A stretch of 5,577 nt of DNA from Deltaproteobacteria bacterium (GTDB lineage: Bacteria > Desulfobacterota > Binatia > UBA9968), in assembly GCA_016844625.1 (NCBI GenBank), contig JAERMN010000246.1, positions 1-5,577 of the forward strand, read 5' to 3'. The notes under the pieces are model-generated. The model saw only the letters and a list, made by a program, of their open reading frames with translations. It was not told where the DNA came from and made no database searches. Position numbers and translations under genes: made by a program. Positions 5,494 through 5,577 of this stretch are shown one piece after another; the stretch's first letter is position 1; each line of letters begins with the position of its first letter.

Positions 5494-5577
5494 ATGACCG
5501 AAGACCTGCAAAACCTCGAAGACCGACGGGATCGGCTGTACCAAAAACTCCCCTCCTTTGGCGATTTCCGCCTGGGG
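5494..5577 (+). CDS. Start of a small protein resembling the DUF6788 family (truncated by window end)
   Basis: Only the first 28 residues are visible: MTEDLQNLEDRRDRLYQKLP, then SFGDFRLG. The N-terminal coiled-coil-like segment 'L..RRd.Ly..L...GDFR.G' resembles, from memory, small proteins of family DUF6788, which continue with a CGK..C.C cysteine motif and often lie beside transposase genes. That motif would fall outside the window, so the call is tentative. A consensus Shine-Dalgarno sequence and a promoter-like region directly upstream make it a convincing gene start. Its own strong expression signals and the AT-rich leader set it apart from the polysaccharide operon. No biochemical function is known to me. 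Confidence 0.6.
   Translation, partial: MTEDLQNLEDRRDRLYQKLPSFGDFRLG

Overview
The window is part of a surface-polysaccharide (exopolysaccharide/O-antigen type) biosynthesis locus, with what looks like the start of a mobile-element-associated gene at its right edge. All supported genes read left to right. The organism is probably a Gram-negative bacterium: the locus uses undecaprenyl-phosphate chemistry, there is a SPOR-domain protein with a lipoprotein-like N-terminus, and coding sequence is moderately GC-rich. The flavour resembles environmental Deltaproteobacteria-like or related metagenomic lineages, but that placement is an impression rather than a demonstration.

Layout: (1) 1-171 is the C-terminal tail of a gene that looks like a family 2 glycosyltransferase. 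(2) Three bases later, 175-1104 encodes a three-part envelope protein: an N-terminal signal/lipoprotein-like segment, an Ig-like beta domain, a low-complexity linker and a C-terminal SPOR domain. (3) 1105-1357 is a 253-bp gap whose second half can form several consecutive hairpins. (4) 1358-2488 is a GT4 glycosyltransferase. (5) 2492-3904 is a polyprenyl glycosylphosphotransferase that starts the lipid-linked repeat unit. (6) 3905-3967 is a short gap with a weak terminator-like hairpin. (7) 3968-5200 is a multi-pass O-antigen ligase/polymerase-type protein. (8) 5201-5493 is a non-coding stretch whose right half is AT-rich and carries inverted repeats and a good sigma70-like promoter. (9) 5494-5577 is the start of a small protein, cut by the window end, whose N-terminus resembles the DUF6788 family; the abrupt change in composition suggests an insertion-sequence boundary.

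How the genes fit together: the phosphotransferase (5) would load the first sugar-1-phosphate onto undecaprenyl phosphate at the inner membrane. The GT2-like (1) and GT4 (4) enzymes would extend the unit in the cytoplasm. The Wzy/WaaL-type protein (7) would polymerise or ligate the units on the periplasmic side. No flippase, chain-length regulator or export gene is seen here, so they would have to lie outside the window. The Ig-SPOR protein could connect polysaccharide handling to peptidoglycan or the division site, but that is inference from domains and position only.

The items most worth a second look are the Ig-SPOR fusion protein, the structured leader before the GT4 gene, and the hairpin at 5454-5484, which overlaps both the promoter -10 and the start of the Shine-Dalgarno sequence of the last gene in a way that could shield it from read-through transcription.
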